From Pseudomonadota bacterium (GTDB lineage Bacteria; Pseudomonadota; Gammaproteobacteria; Steroidobacterales; Steroidobacteraceae): DNA of 56,353 nt. The notes under the pieces are model-generated. The model was not told where the DNA came from, ran no database searches, and was given only the letters and a program-made list of their open reading frames with translations. The first letter of the stretch is position 1, and each line of letters opens with the position of its first letter. The stretch spans positions 1-56,353 of the forward strand of contig JANXUT010000012.1 of assembly GCA_025356075.1 (NCBI GenBank). Direction: 5' to 3'. This document shows, piece by piece, positions 45,027-52,814 of the stretch. The translations under genes were made by a program, and so were the position numbers.

Positions 45027-46580
45027 ATGCGCGATTGGATGCTCGAGAAGCCGACCCGTCGTGGCCTCCTCTTGATGGCGGCGGCCGCCGGCGCCTCGCT
45101 CGCGATGCCGCGCCTCGTGCTCGCCGCCGCGGGAAAGTCCGCCGATGCCAAGTTCGGCGGCGATCTCTCCACCGTGCGCGCCGCAATCGACAAGCAGCGG
45201 CCGGAGGCGATCAAGCGGCTGCAGAACTGGATCGCCCTGCCCTCCATCGCGGCGGAAAACCGCAACATGAAGGAGGGCTGCCAGATGATGATCGACCTCC
45301 TCAAGGACGCCGGCTTCCAGACGGCGGTCGCGATGCCGACCGACGGGCAGCCGGGGGTGTTCGCGACGCTCGACGCGGGCGCTCCGCGCACGGTCGGCAT
45401 GTACTTCATGTACGACGTGAAGCAGTTCGTGCCCTCCGAATGGAGCTCGCCACCGCTCGAGGCCGCGATCATCGACAAGGCGCCGTTCGGCAAGGTGATG
45501 ATCGGACGCGGCGCGACGAACCAGAAGGGCCCGGAGGCGACGTTCCTCGCGGCGCTGCACGCGCTGAAGGCCGCCGGGCGCAAGTCGCCGGTCAACATCG
45601 TGCTCATCGCCGAAGGCGAGGAGGAAATCGCCTCGCCGCATTTCCGGCAGGTCGTGCACAAGCCCGAGGTCCTCGCGGCGCTCAAGCAGTGCCATGAGGT
45701 CTACATGCCCTTCGCGTCCCAGTCGCCGCAGGGCGGCGTCGAGATCGCGCTCGGCGCGAAGGGCGTCATCGAGGTCGAACTCGTGTGCTCGACGAAGAAG
45801 TGGGGCCGCGGCTCGGCGGACGACATCCATTCGAGCTACAAGGCCGAACTCGACAGCGCCGTGTGGCGGATGGTGAAGGCGCTCTCGACGCTCGTTTCGG
45901 AGGACGGCAACGACCCGGCCATCGACGGCTGGTTCGAGCACGTGAAGCCGCTCACCGACCGGCAGAAGGCGCTCATCGCCGAGCGGGTCGCGCATACCAA
46001 TGAAGCCGACGTGAAGAAGCTCCTGGGCGTGCAGCACTGGGTACGGGACCTCGGCTACCGCGACGCGCTCGAGCGCCTCGCCTCGCAGCCGACCGTCAAC
46101 ATCGAGGGCATGTACGCGGGCTACACGGGCCCCGGCGGCAAGACGATCCTGCCGTCGAAGGCAACCGCGAAACTCGATTTCCGCCTCGTGCCCGACCAGA
46201 CCGCGGACGACGCCGCCGCGAAGCTCAAGGCCCATCTCGCCAAGCGCGGCTACGGCGACATCGAGGTGTCGGTCACGGGCGGCTACGACCCGACGCAGAC
46301 CGACGAGAACTCATCGCTCATCAAGGCATCGACGTCGGTCTACACGCACCTCGGCATGCCCGTCAGCCTCTCGCCGCGCCTCGCGGGATCGTGGCCCGGC
46401 TACGTCTTCACGGGTGCGCCGGTGAGCCTGCCGGCCGGGCACTTCGGCACGGGCCACGGCAGCCGCGCCCATGCGCCCGACGAGTACTACGTCATCGAGT
46501 CGAGCAACCCCGCGTTGCACGGCATGGCCGAGGCAACACTGTCCTACGTGATGCACCTGTACGCGCTCGCCGCGAGCTGA
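45027..46580 (+). CDS. Tat-exported M20-family peptidase homologue with altered metal site
   Basis: A 517-residue protein with a twin-arginine leader (PTRRGLLLMAAAAGASLAMP) and an M20 di-zinc peptidase fold. Canonical metal-site motifs are changed. GHYD is replaced by MYD (FMYDVKQF, Met128 for His). GRGxxDxKG reads GRGATNQKG (Asn165 for Asp), and the later Asp region reads EVYMPFASQ. The catalytic EGEEE (196-200) and the late His (GHGSRAHAPDEY) remain. The ATG at 45027 has GGGGAG upstream. It may be a hydrolase with altered metal use or a non-catalytic binding protein. Confidence 0.88.
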   Translation: MRDWMLEKPTRRGLLLMAAAAGASLAMPRLVLAAAGKSADAKFGGDLSTVRAAIDKQRPEAIKRLQNWIALPSIAAENRNMKEGCQMMIDLLKDAGFQTAVAMPTDGQPGVFATLDAGAPRTVGMYFMYDVKQFVPSEWSSPPLEAAIIDKAPFGKVMIGRGATNQKGPEATFLAALHALKAAGRKSPVNIVLIAEGEEEIASPHFRQVVHKPEVLAALKQCHEVYMPFASQSPQGGVEIALGAKGVIEVELVCSTKKWGRGSADDIHSSYKAELDSAVWRMVKALSTLVSEDGNDPAIDGWFEHVKPLTDRQKALIAERVAHTNEADVKKLLGVQHWVRDLGYRDALERLASQPTVNIEGMYAGYTGPGGKTILPSKATAKLDFRLVPDQTADDAAAKLKAHLAKRGYGDIEVSVTGGYDPTQTDENSSLIKASTSVYTHLGMPVSLSPRLAGSWPGYVFTGAPVSLPAGHFGTGHGSRAHAPDEYYVIESSNPALHGMAEATLSYVMHLYALAAS

Positions 46581-46598
46581 CCGGCAGAGGCGATTCGC

Positions 46599-46650
46599 GA
46601 CCCGCCGTCGGTGCGTCCGGGCCACCCGGCCCGCGACGCGGCGGCGGGTC
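46599..46650 (+). terminator. nested hairpin between M20-like and serine hydrolase genes
   Basis: GACCCGCCG (46599-46607) pairs perfectly with CGGCGGGTC (46642-46650) and encloses an inner CGGGCC/GGCCCG stem. No T-run follows. It is placed as expected for a terminator of the M20-like gene. Confidence 0.5.
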
Positions 46651-46671
46651 CGATATGGCATCCTCGCTGCC

Positions 46672-48255
46672 ATGCGCACCTCCGCCCTGCTGCTGCTCGT
46701 GATGGTCGCTGCCTTCGCCCTGGCGCAGGAGCGCTACCCGCCGCCCCGGTTCACCGACGCCGAGCGGGTGACGAAGCTCGAATCGGCGCTGCCGGCCCTC
46801 GACCAGATCTTCCGCGACTACGCCTCCTCGCACCGCATTCCGGGCATGGTCTGGGGCCTCGTCATCGATGGCCGGCTCGCGCACGTGGGCTCGGTGGGTG
46901 TCCAGGACCTCGCCTCCAGCACGCCCGTCACGGCCGACACGGTATTTCGGATCGCCTCGATGACGAAGAGCTTCACGGCGCTCGCGGTGCTGAAGCTGCG
47001 CGACGAGGGAAAGCTCTCGCTCGAGGACCGGGTCGCGAAGTGGATCCCCGAGTTCGCGCAGTTGGAATTGCCGACGAAGGATTCGGCACCGCTGCGCATC
47101 CGCCAGCTCCTCAGCCACAGCGCGGGCTTCCCGGAGGACAATCCGTGGGGCGACCAGCAGCTTGCGGCGAGCGATGCGGACCTTACGCGCTGGCTGACGC
47201 GCGGCATTCCATTCTCGAGCGCACCCGGCACCCGCTACGAGTACTCCAACTACGCGTTCGGCCTGCTTGGGCGAATCGTCACGAAGGCCTCGGGCGTAGC
47301 CTACGATCGCTACGTGCGCACGCAGATCCTGGCGAAGCTGCACATGGCCGACTCGACGCTCCAGTTCTCGGACGTGCCCGGCGCCCGCCGCGCGATTGGC
47401 TACCGGCTGAAGCCGGACGGCACGTACCAGGAGGAGCCGCCCCTGCCGCAGGGCGCGTTTGGATCGATGGGCGGGCTACTTACGAGCGCCAATGATCTCG
47501 GCCGCTACGTCGCGTACCACCTGTCGGCGTGGCCGCCGCGCGATGACGCCGATAGCGGCCCCGTCCGGCGCAGCTCGGTGCGCGAGATGAGTCACCTTTG
47601 GACCCCGTCGAACCTGACGGTGCGCCGGACGGATGGCAGGCTCGTCGCCTCCGAGACCGGCTACGGCTATGGCCTTCGCATCACCACCGACTGCCGCTTC
47701 GAGCACATCGTCAGCCACGGCGGCGGCCTGCCCGGCTTCGGCTCGTACATGAGCTGGCTGCCCGACTACGGCGTCGGAATCTTCGCGATGGCGACGCTGA
47801 CCTACGCCGGACCTTCCGAGCCCATCAGCACGGCGTGGGACGCGCTGCAGAAGACCGGCGGCCTTGAGCGGCGCGTGCTGCCGCCCTCGCCGATGCTGAC
47901 GGCGGCGAGGGAGCACATCCTCGCGCTCTGGAATCACTGGGACGATGCGCAGGCGCGCTCGCTCGGGGCGATGAACCTACTGCTCGATGCCCCCGCGAGC
48001 CAGCGCCGCGCGGAAATCGACGCGCTCAAGGCCGAGGTCGGCGAGTGCGGCCCGGCAGGCCCGGTGCTCGCGGAGAACTGGCTGCGTGGCCAGTTCAACC
48101 TCGGCTGCGCGAAGGGCACGGTCGGCGCGTTCTTCACGCTCGCACCCACCGAGCCGCCCGCCGTCCAGCACCTCAGCTTTCGCAAGCTCGACTCGCCCGC
48201 CACGCGCATCGGCGCGCCGACCGGCCCGCCGGCGGGCGTCAGCTGCTCCGACTAA
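46672..48255 (+). CDS. beta-lactamase-related serine hydrolase (CubicO/AmpC fold)
   Basis: A 527-residue secreted protein: signal peptide 1-18, then a beta-lactamase/transpeptidase-like domain (about 40-410). It carries SxxK as SMTK in FRIASMTKSFTALAVLKL, YxN as YSN in YEYSNYAFGLLG and the third motif HGGGLPGFGSYMSW. The class includes esterases and D-amino peptidases. The C-terminal 110 residues contain three Cys and no recognised domain. Proximity to the D-amino-acid-oxidase-like and M20-like exported proteins suggests a periplasmic peptide-processing set, possibly acting on D-residues; this is an inference. Confidence 0.88.
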   Translation: MRTSALLLLVMVAAFALAQERYPPPRFTDAERVTKLESALPALDQIFRDYASSHRIPGMVWGLVIDGRLAHVGSVGVQDLASSTPVTADTVFRIASMTKSFTALAVLKLRDEGKLSLEDRVAKWIPEFAQLELPTKDSAPLRIRQLLSHSAGFPEDNPWGDQQLAASDADLTRWLTRGIPFSSAPGTRYEYSNYAFGLLGRIVTKASGVAYDRYVRTQILAKLHMADSTLQFSDVPGARRAIGYRLKPDGTYQEEPPLPQGAFGSMGGLLTSANDLGRYVAYHLSAWPPRDDADSGPVRRSSVREMSHLWTPSNLTVRRTDGRLVASETGYGYGLRITTDCRFEHIVSHGGGLPGFGSYMSWLPDYGVGIFAMATLTYAGPSEPISTAWDALQKTGGLERRVLPPSPMLTAAREHILALWNHWDDAQARSLGAMNLLLDAPASQRRAEIDALKAEVGECGPAGPVLAENWLRGQFNLGCAKGTVGAFFTLAPTEPPAVQHLSFRKLDSPATRIGAPTGPPAGVSCSD

Positions 48256-48265
48256 TCGGGCGCCG

Positions 48266-49267
48266 CTACGGTTCAAGCGTCGCGAGGTAGGCCGCGATCG
48301 ACACCATGTCGGCGAGCGAAAGCTTCGCGACCGGCGCCCGCATGAGCCGGGTGCCCGCCCCGTGCCGGGACCCGTGCTGGATGTCGTAGAGTTGCCTGAC
48401 GATGTAGCTTGGTGACCGCCCGGCGAGCGGCGGCGCAGCGTCGAGGCCCTGCAGCGCCGGCCCGTGGCAGCCAACGCACGCGATCGTCGTGCCGGGGCCG
48501 CCCGTCTTCACGAGCACCTCGCCCTTCCCGACGCTGCCGACCGGCACGTACGCGACGAACCCCGACCGGTCGTCACGAAGTTCGGTCCGTTCGAGGTCGA
48601 CCGGCATCTCGATGATTCGCTCGCCGATCGGTTCGGTGCCGGATTCCCCGGATGCGACCAGCATCCAGCCGGCGACGCGAGTCTTCGCGACGGCGTCCGT
48701 CTCAACGACACGGATCCATGCCCGCGGACGCAGGCTCGCAAAGTACCGCGCGGCCTCGGCAAGATCGGTGGTGCTCACCTTCCTCGCCACGCCACCCATG
48801 AGTGTCGCCGGCAGGTGCCGGGGCTCGGAGCTCCCGCGCTCGCCGTTCCTGAAATCCTCGACCTGCGCGAGGATGTAGCTCGCGGGAAGTCCCGCAAGGC
48901 TCGAGTTTTCCGGTCGCCCCTGGCCGTTCGGCAGGTGGCAGTACCCGCAGGCGAACACATCCGGCTTCCTGCCGCGGGCGACGACTTCGGGCATCGACGG
49001 ATGGCCGTCGGGGTGCCAGTCCGGCGCGCTGTAGAGGTCCCCGACCTGCGCCGGGCTGAAGGCCCTGTCGCTGTCGGGGACGCGCCGCCGCCGCTCGTCC
49101 GCGGGTACGGCATTCTCGCTTGCTGGAGGCGCCGGCGGATTGACGGCAAACGCCCAGTACGGAACCGGGCTCGGCGCGGGCTCTGCGCCGCCGCTGCGGC
49201 CGATGAGGGCGAGCAGCGCCGCGCCGAGCACGAGCGGCCCCCGACGCGTGAGGCACCCTCGGCTCAC
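48266..49267 (-). CDS. dihaem cytochrome c
   Basis: A 333-residue exported protein: an N-terminal signal (PLVLGAALLALIG) and two class I cytochrome c domains with CGYCH (107-111, followed by LPNGQGRPEN) and CVGCH (264-268, followed by GPALQGLDAAPPLAGR). Each has a downstream Met candidate as axial ligand (ATLMGGVAR, TRLMRAPV). This resembles the c4-type dihaem proteins that deliver electrons to terminal oxidases or dehydrogenases. The GTG start overlaps the DUF4199 stop as GTGA, with AGGAG close upstream. Confidence 0.87.
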   Translation of the reverse strand: MSRGCLTRRGPLVLGAALLALIGRSGGAEPAPSPVPYWAFAVNPPAPPASENAVPADERRRRVPDSDRAFSPAQVGDLYSAPDWHPDGHPSMPEVVARGRKPDVFACGYCHLPNGQGRPENSSLAGLPASYILAQVEDFRNGERGSSEPRHLPATLMGGVARKVSTTDLAEAARYFASLRPRAWIRVVETDAVAKTRVAGWMLVASGESGTEPIGERIIEMPVDLERTELRDDRSGFVAYVPVGSVGKGEVLVKTGGPGTTIACVGCHGPALQGLDAAPPLAGRSPSYIVRQLYDIQHGSRHGAGTRLMRAPVAKLSLADMVSIAAYLATLEP

Positions 49268-49824
49268 GCTCCTGCTCGGGGAGCGGCCGTCACCGGGCGC
49301 GCCGGCAGGAAGCGACTGTTGCGAAGCAGGCCCGCGCAGACGAGCGATACGAGCAGCCCGACCGGGAAGATCTCCGCGAACACCATCGGCAAGCGCAAGA
49401 GCGGATCCGCGTACTGGACCTTGAACCGTTCCATCTCGGCGATGACCTTGGCTAGCGCCTCGCCGGAGACGCCTTTCGCCCGTTGCTCCGCGATCACTTG
49501 CGCCGCGTAGCTCGAGGCGAAGTCCAGGTGCGCGATCGCGACCGCCGCTTCCCACGCGACCACGTAGCAGATCCCGGCGACGACGCTGATCCCGACCCCG
49601 AGGCCAAAGGCTTGCCAGAACCGGATGGCCCCACCCAGGTCGCGATCGCGATGGCGCTTGATCGCGACGAAGATCGTGCTCAGCGCGACCAGCATCATCG
49701 TGTAGCCGAGCACCATGCCGTAGCGCAGCGGCGCGTGCCCGTTGAGCCCCACCGTCACAACGGACAGTGGCACGCCGACGAGGAGCCCGGCGATCAACCC
49801 GTATGAAACGATTCGTCGCAGCAT
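49264..49824 (-). CDS. DUF4199 family membrane protein
   Basis: A 186-residue inner-membrane protein with four predicted helices (about 5-27, 35-57, 70-95 and 140-165). The region between helices three and four (HLDFASSYAAQVIAEQRAKG...) matches DUF4199 proteins, which have an amphipathic segment there. No function is known. It is coupled to the dihaem cytochrome gene by a GTGA overlap, so the pair may work at the membrane together. Confidence 0.8.
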   Translation of the reverse strand: MLRRIVSYGLIAGLLVGVPLSVVTVGLNGHAPLRYGMVLGYTMMLVALSTIFVAIKRHRDRDLGGAIRFWQAFGLGVGISVVAGICYVVAWEAAVAIAHLDFASSYAAQVIAEQRAKGVSGEALAKVIAEMERFKVQYADPLLRLPMVFAEIFPVGLLVSLVCAGLLRNSRFLPARPVTAAPRAGA

Positions 49825-49896
49825 CGGAATTGCCCTCCGTCAAACGATTGTGCGGCTATTTGCCACCTCCCCGGATCCAACCGCCATCCGCCAAAC

Positions 49897-49919
49897 GGGT
49901 GATTCGACGCGAATCACCC
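49897..49919 (-). terminator. terminator hairpin after the LuxR-type pseudogene
   Basis: A perfect 10-bp stem GGGTGATTCG/CGAATCACCC with a 3-base loop lies 15 bases beyond the restored stop codon at 49934 on the minus strand, followed by GTTTGG. A good intrinsic-type terminator for this window. Confidence 0.6.
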
Positions 49920-49933
49920 CGAATCGGCGCCGC

Positions 49934-50349
49934 CTACGGCACGATCCCGAGCTCGCGTGCCCGGTTGATCGCCTCCGTGCGCCGGCTCGAGCCGAGCTTC
50001 TCGAACAACCGCGCCACGTGGGTCTTGACGGTGTTGGGGGATACATCGAGCTCGGCCGCGATCTCCTTGTTCGAGCGACCGGCCGCGAGCTGCTGGAGCA
50101 CCGCGAGCCCGCCCGCGGGCTGATGCCGAGGCTGGCCCGGGCCTTCGGATTGCCATCGAACGCCGCCGGGCCGCTCGCGCCGAACAGCCGCGCCCCGAGG
50201 AAGATCCCGAGCGCGAGAAAAGCGACCGCGACCAGAAAGTCGTACACCTCACCGGAATGCGCGCGCGCCAGGCGCTGGTAGTCGAGCCACTGCAGCGCGA
50301 AGGTACCGGCAGCCAGCGCCGCCCCATAGATTGCCGCCCGCTTCCACAT
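49934..50349 (-). pseudogene. LuxR-type HTH membrane regulator, frameshifted
   Basis: The N-terminal part (from ATG 50349) encodes two membrane helices (AIYGAALAAGTFALQWLDYQ and YDFLVAVAFLALGIFLGARL) and runs to LGISPRAG. A second frame then takes up a perfect LuxR/GerE helix-turn-helix: LAVLQQLAAGRSNKEIAAELDV, then SPNTVKTHVARLFEKLGSSRR and a stop at 49936. The switch lies near 50115-50130. The intact combination, a two-helix membrane anchor plus LuxR HTH, is a known family of about 140 residues. Either a real inactivating frameshift or a sequencing error explains the break. Confidence 0.75.
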
Positions 50350-50455
50350 CCTCGCCGTCCCTCGCACGCGATGAAGCCGACCCGGGGCCAACGCCCCACC
50401 CGCCCAGAATATTCGAGTTCGGTGCCGCCGGCTGACAGCTCCGGCCGAGGCCGGC

Positions 50456-51670
50456 TCAGGCCCGCTCGAAACAGGCGAGCGTCTCGACATGATCCGTAAA
50501 AGGCACCAGGTTGTAGAGCTTGAGGGAACGCAGCCGTAGCCCCCCGGCCGAGGTCAGCTGCTGCGTGTCGGCAAGGAATGACTCGAGACCGCAGCTCACG
50601 TACAAAAGCCGGTCGGGTGGCGACTCGGCGAGCAGGCTCGCAAGCTCGGGGTCGAGCCCCTTGCGCGGCGGGTTCGCGATGACGAGCTCCGCACCGCGGG
50701 CCGCCTCGCGCGCGGCGCCGGCGGTGCCGGGGACGACGGTCACTTTGGCCCGCTCGGTCGGACTGAGCTCGGCGAGCCCGAGCTGCAGTCCAAGCAGTGA
50801 GTGATCGCTCACCTCGTTCAGCGTGATGTGACCCACGCGCTCAAGCACGGACAGGCCGATCGCGCCGACGCCCGCGTAGAACTCGGCGACCCGCGCTCCG
50901 GCCGGAATCTGCGTGCGCAGTTCCGTGATGATCGCCTCGGCAATCTCGAGGTTGTTCTGCCCAAACGCGCCCGGCGGGTAATGCACCCCCGCCCCGCCGA
51001 AATGCTCGACGACGCCGGCGGGACCGTACCGGTTCTCGAACTCCGGTCCGAAGATCGCATTGCTGCTGATGCGGTTCGCGTTGAACCAGAGGCTCTGCAG
51101 GTCGCCGCCCAGCCGCTCCCGGATGAGTTCGAGGCACGCGCCAAGGGGTTCTGCCGTCTCGCAATTCCCGACGAGCACCACCTGCGCCGTCGTCGAGCGC
51201 CTTTCGATGACGACCTGCAGGTAGCGCGCAATTCCGAGCTGCGCCTTGTCGGAGTAGCAGCTGACGCCCGCATCGACGAGCGCGCGCCGCACGATGCCGG
51301 CGACCCGGTTGATGAGCGGGTGCTGGACGCTGCAGTTCGGAATGTGCACGACGCGGTGCGTGCCGAGTTCGAAGAGCCCGAGCTTGGGTGAGCCGACCCG
51401 GCCGCGGATGGCGAGCCGGGCGCGCAGCCTGAATCCCCTCGACTGCCCCGACACGACCGCGACCCCCGGCAAGCCGTGCGCGAGGCTGAGCGTGGTCAGG
51501 GTTGCCCGCGCCCCGGGTGCGATCCCCGGCTCGCCGTAGCGCGGGCACCCCGGGCACGGCGGGCGGTGTGGGCACGAGGGAACTCCCGTCGGGCGTGCCG
51601 ACCCCGCCGTCCGATCAGCCCCCCGCCGCCGCGCAGCGGAGCTTCGCGCGGACTCCCGGAACGTGGTCAC
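50456..51670 (-). CDS. class I SAM-dependent RNA methyltransferase (TrmA/RumA family)
   Basis: About 404 residues. The N-terminus has a Cys-rich CPHRPPCPGC that matches the [4Fe-4S] ligand pattern of RumA-type enzymes. The C-terminal half is a Rossmann methyltransferase: AGARVAEFYAGVGAIGL (SAM binding), VIANPPRKGLDP and the nucleophile-region RLLYVSCGLESFLAD. Members methylate C5 of uridine in rRNA or tRNA, but the target position cannot be deduced. The GTG start has GGAG about eight bases upstream and lies two bases after the RidA stop. An N-terminal TRAM domain is not obvious. Confidence 0.88.
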   Translation of the reverse strand: MTTFRESARSSAARRRGADRTAGSARPTGVPSCPHRPPCPGCPRYGEPGIAPGARATLTTLSLAHGLPGVAVVSGQSRGFRLRARLAIRGRVGSPKLGLFELGTHRVVHIPNCSVQHPLINRVAGIVRRALVDAGVSCYSDKAQLGIARYLQVVIERRSTTAQVVLVGNCETAEPLGACLELIRERLGGDLQSLWFNANRISSNAIFGPEFENRYGPAGVVEHFGGAGVHYPPGAFGQNNLEIAEAIITELRTQIPAGARVAEFYAGVGAIGLSVLERVGHITLNEVSDHSLLGLQLGLAELSPTERAKVTVVPGTAGAAREAARGAELVIANPPRKGLDPELASLLAESPPDRLLYVSCGLESFLADTQQLTSAGGLRLRSLKLYNLVPFTDHVETLACFERA

Positions 51671-51672
51671 GG

Positions 51673-52074
51673 CTAGGACTCCGCCGCGAGTGCGATGGCT
51701 TCGATCGACACGAAGATGCCCGGAACCTCAACGCCGAGGCGCGCAATGGCCCGCGCGGGCTTCGGTCCCGGGAAATGCTCCGCGTACGCCCCGTTCATGC
51801 CGCCGGCGAGATCCGGGCGGGCGAGCAGGACCGTGACCTTGACGACCCGGTCGAGGGAACTGCCGGCGGCCTCAAGAATGGCCGCGACGTTCCTGAGCGC
51901 CTGGTGCGTCTGTTCCTGCATCGTCGTGCCGAGGATCTCGAGCGGCCCCCCGCCCGGGCGCACCGCGCTCTGCTCCGAGACGAACACGAAGCCGTTGGCG
52001 ACGACCGCGTGTGAATACGGCGAGTGCGGCGCGGGATAGCCCGGCACCGCCTCGAGGTAACGGACACCTTTCAT
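51673..52074 (-). CDS. RidA family protein
   Basis: A 133-residue YjgF/YER057c/UK114 fold protein with the typical opening (EAVPGYPAPHSPYSHAVVANGFVFVS), central Q..QAL.N....L segment and KPARAIARLGVEVPGIFVSIEAIAL containing the conserved Arg of the active-site cleft. RidA hydrolyses reactive enamine/imine intermediates from PLP enzymes such as serine/threonine dehydratases; YjgF-like paralogues can have other roles. ATG 52074 has AAGG upstream. It lies two bases before the methyltransferase gene start, so both are in one transcript. Confidence 0.9.
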   Translation of the reverse strand: MKGVRYLEAVPGYPAPHSPYSHAVVANGFVFVSEQSAVRPGGGPLEILGTTMQEQTHQALRNVAAILEAAGSSLDRVVKVTVLLARPDLAGGMNGAYAEHFPGPKPARAIARLGVEVPGIFVSIEAIALAAES

Positions 52075-52195
52075 CGGGACACCTTCATCGGCAGCTAGCC
52101 GGCTCGGCACCCGCCGGTGGCAGGGCTGCATCATACAGCCGCGGCCGCGCGCCGCAGAAAGGCGACGCGTCGGGAGACCCGAGCGAAGGGATCGC

Positions 52196-52549
52196 CTAGC
52201 GGCGGGTCTTGCGTGCGAGGCGCGGCGCGGGCGCCCCGAAACCGCAGGTGTCCGAACTCCCCGCGTAGGTCGGATCGCCGAGCGTGTTCTCGCCGGTCTT
52301 GCGATGCCCGTTCACGAGCCGCGCCGTGCCATCACCGCGGATCGTGCCATCCGGCCCGAGCGCGAAATCGAGCGTGGGCGCACCGCTGAGGCGGACCAAG
52401 AGCTGCCCCGCCCGGGACACGACCGTGTAGGGGTGCTCCTCGAGCGTTGCGTGGGAAGCGTGCGAGGCCGTACCCGAATGCCCGCGGCCAGCCACGCCGG
52501 ACCGGGAGCGTTCGCGGGCGTCTCGAGGCGGTCCGCGAGCGCGAGGCAT
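52196..52549 (-). CDS. hypothetical protein or gene remnant
   Basis: A frame of about 117 residues whose C-terminal 75 residues look protein-like (QLLVRLSGAPTLDFALGPD, then TARLVNGHRKTG and DTCGFGAPAPR). The first part is Arg/Ser/His-rich and resembles non-coding GC-rich sequence. No ribosome site is found before the ATG. I recognise no family. It may be the tail of a decayed gene. The rest of 52075-52814 shows nothing else. Confidence 0.3.
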   Translation of the reverse strand: MPRARGPPRDARERSRSGVAGRGHSGTASHASHATLEEHPYTVVSRAGQLLVRLSGAPTLDFALGPDGTIRGDGTARLVNGHRKTGENTLGDPTYAGSSDTCGFGAPAPRLARKTRR

Positions 52550-52814
52550 CGCCCGCGACTCGAATTCGGTGAATTGAGTACACGTGGGAGTCCACCCAGC
52601 GAAGGCCAAGCCTGCAGGTACGGGCGCTCCGGCGGAACGCATCATCCTGTATCGCGTGGCCTCACGCGCCGCGATGTAGGGGGTGTCATGCGGGCGATGG
52701 CAGATCGCGCCGGCAAGACCCAGGCGTCAACGTGCGGTCCCGCACCCGCGCTAAGTGAAACCGCGCCGACCGGGTAAGATCGGGATACCGTCCACGTCGA
52801 CAGGAAGACTCCCG

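Noticed and set aside
44736-46235. A 499-codon minus-strand frame opposite the M20-like gene
   Set aside because: Arg/Leu/Asp-rich mirror frame without start signal; the plus-strand frame has a Tat leader and M20 motifs.
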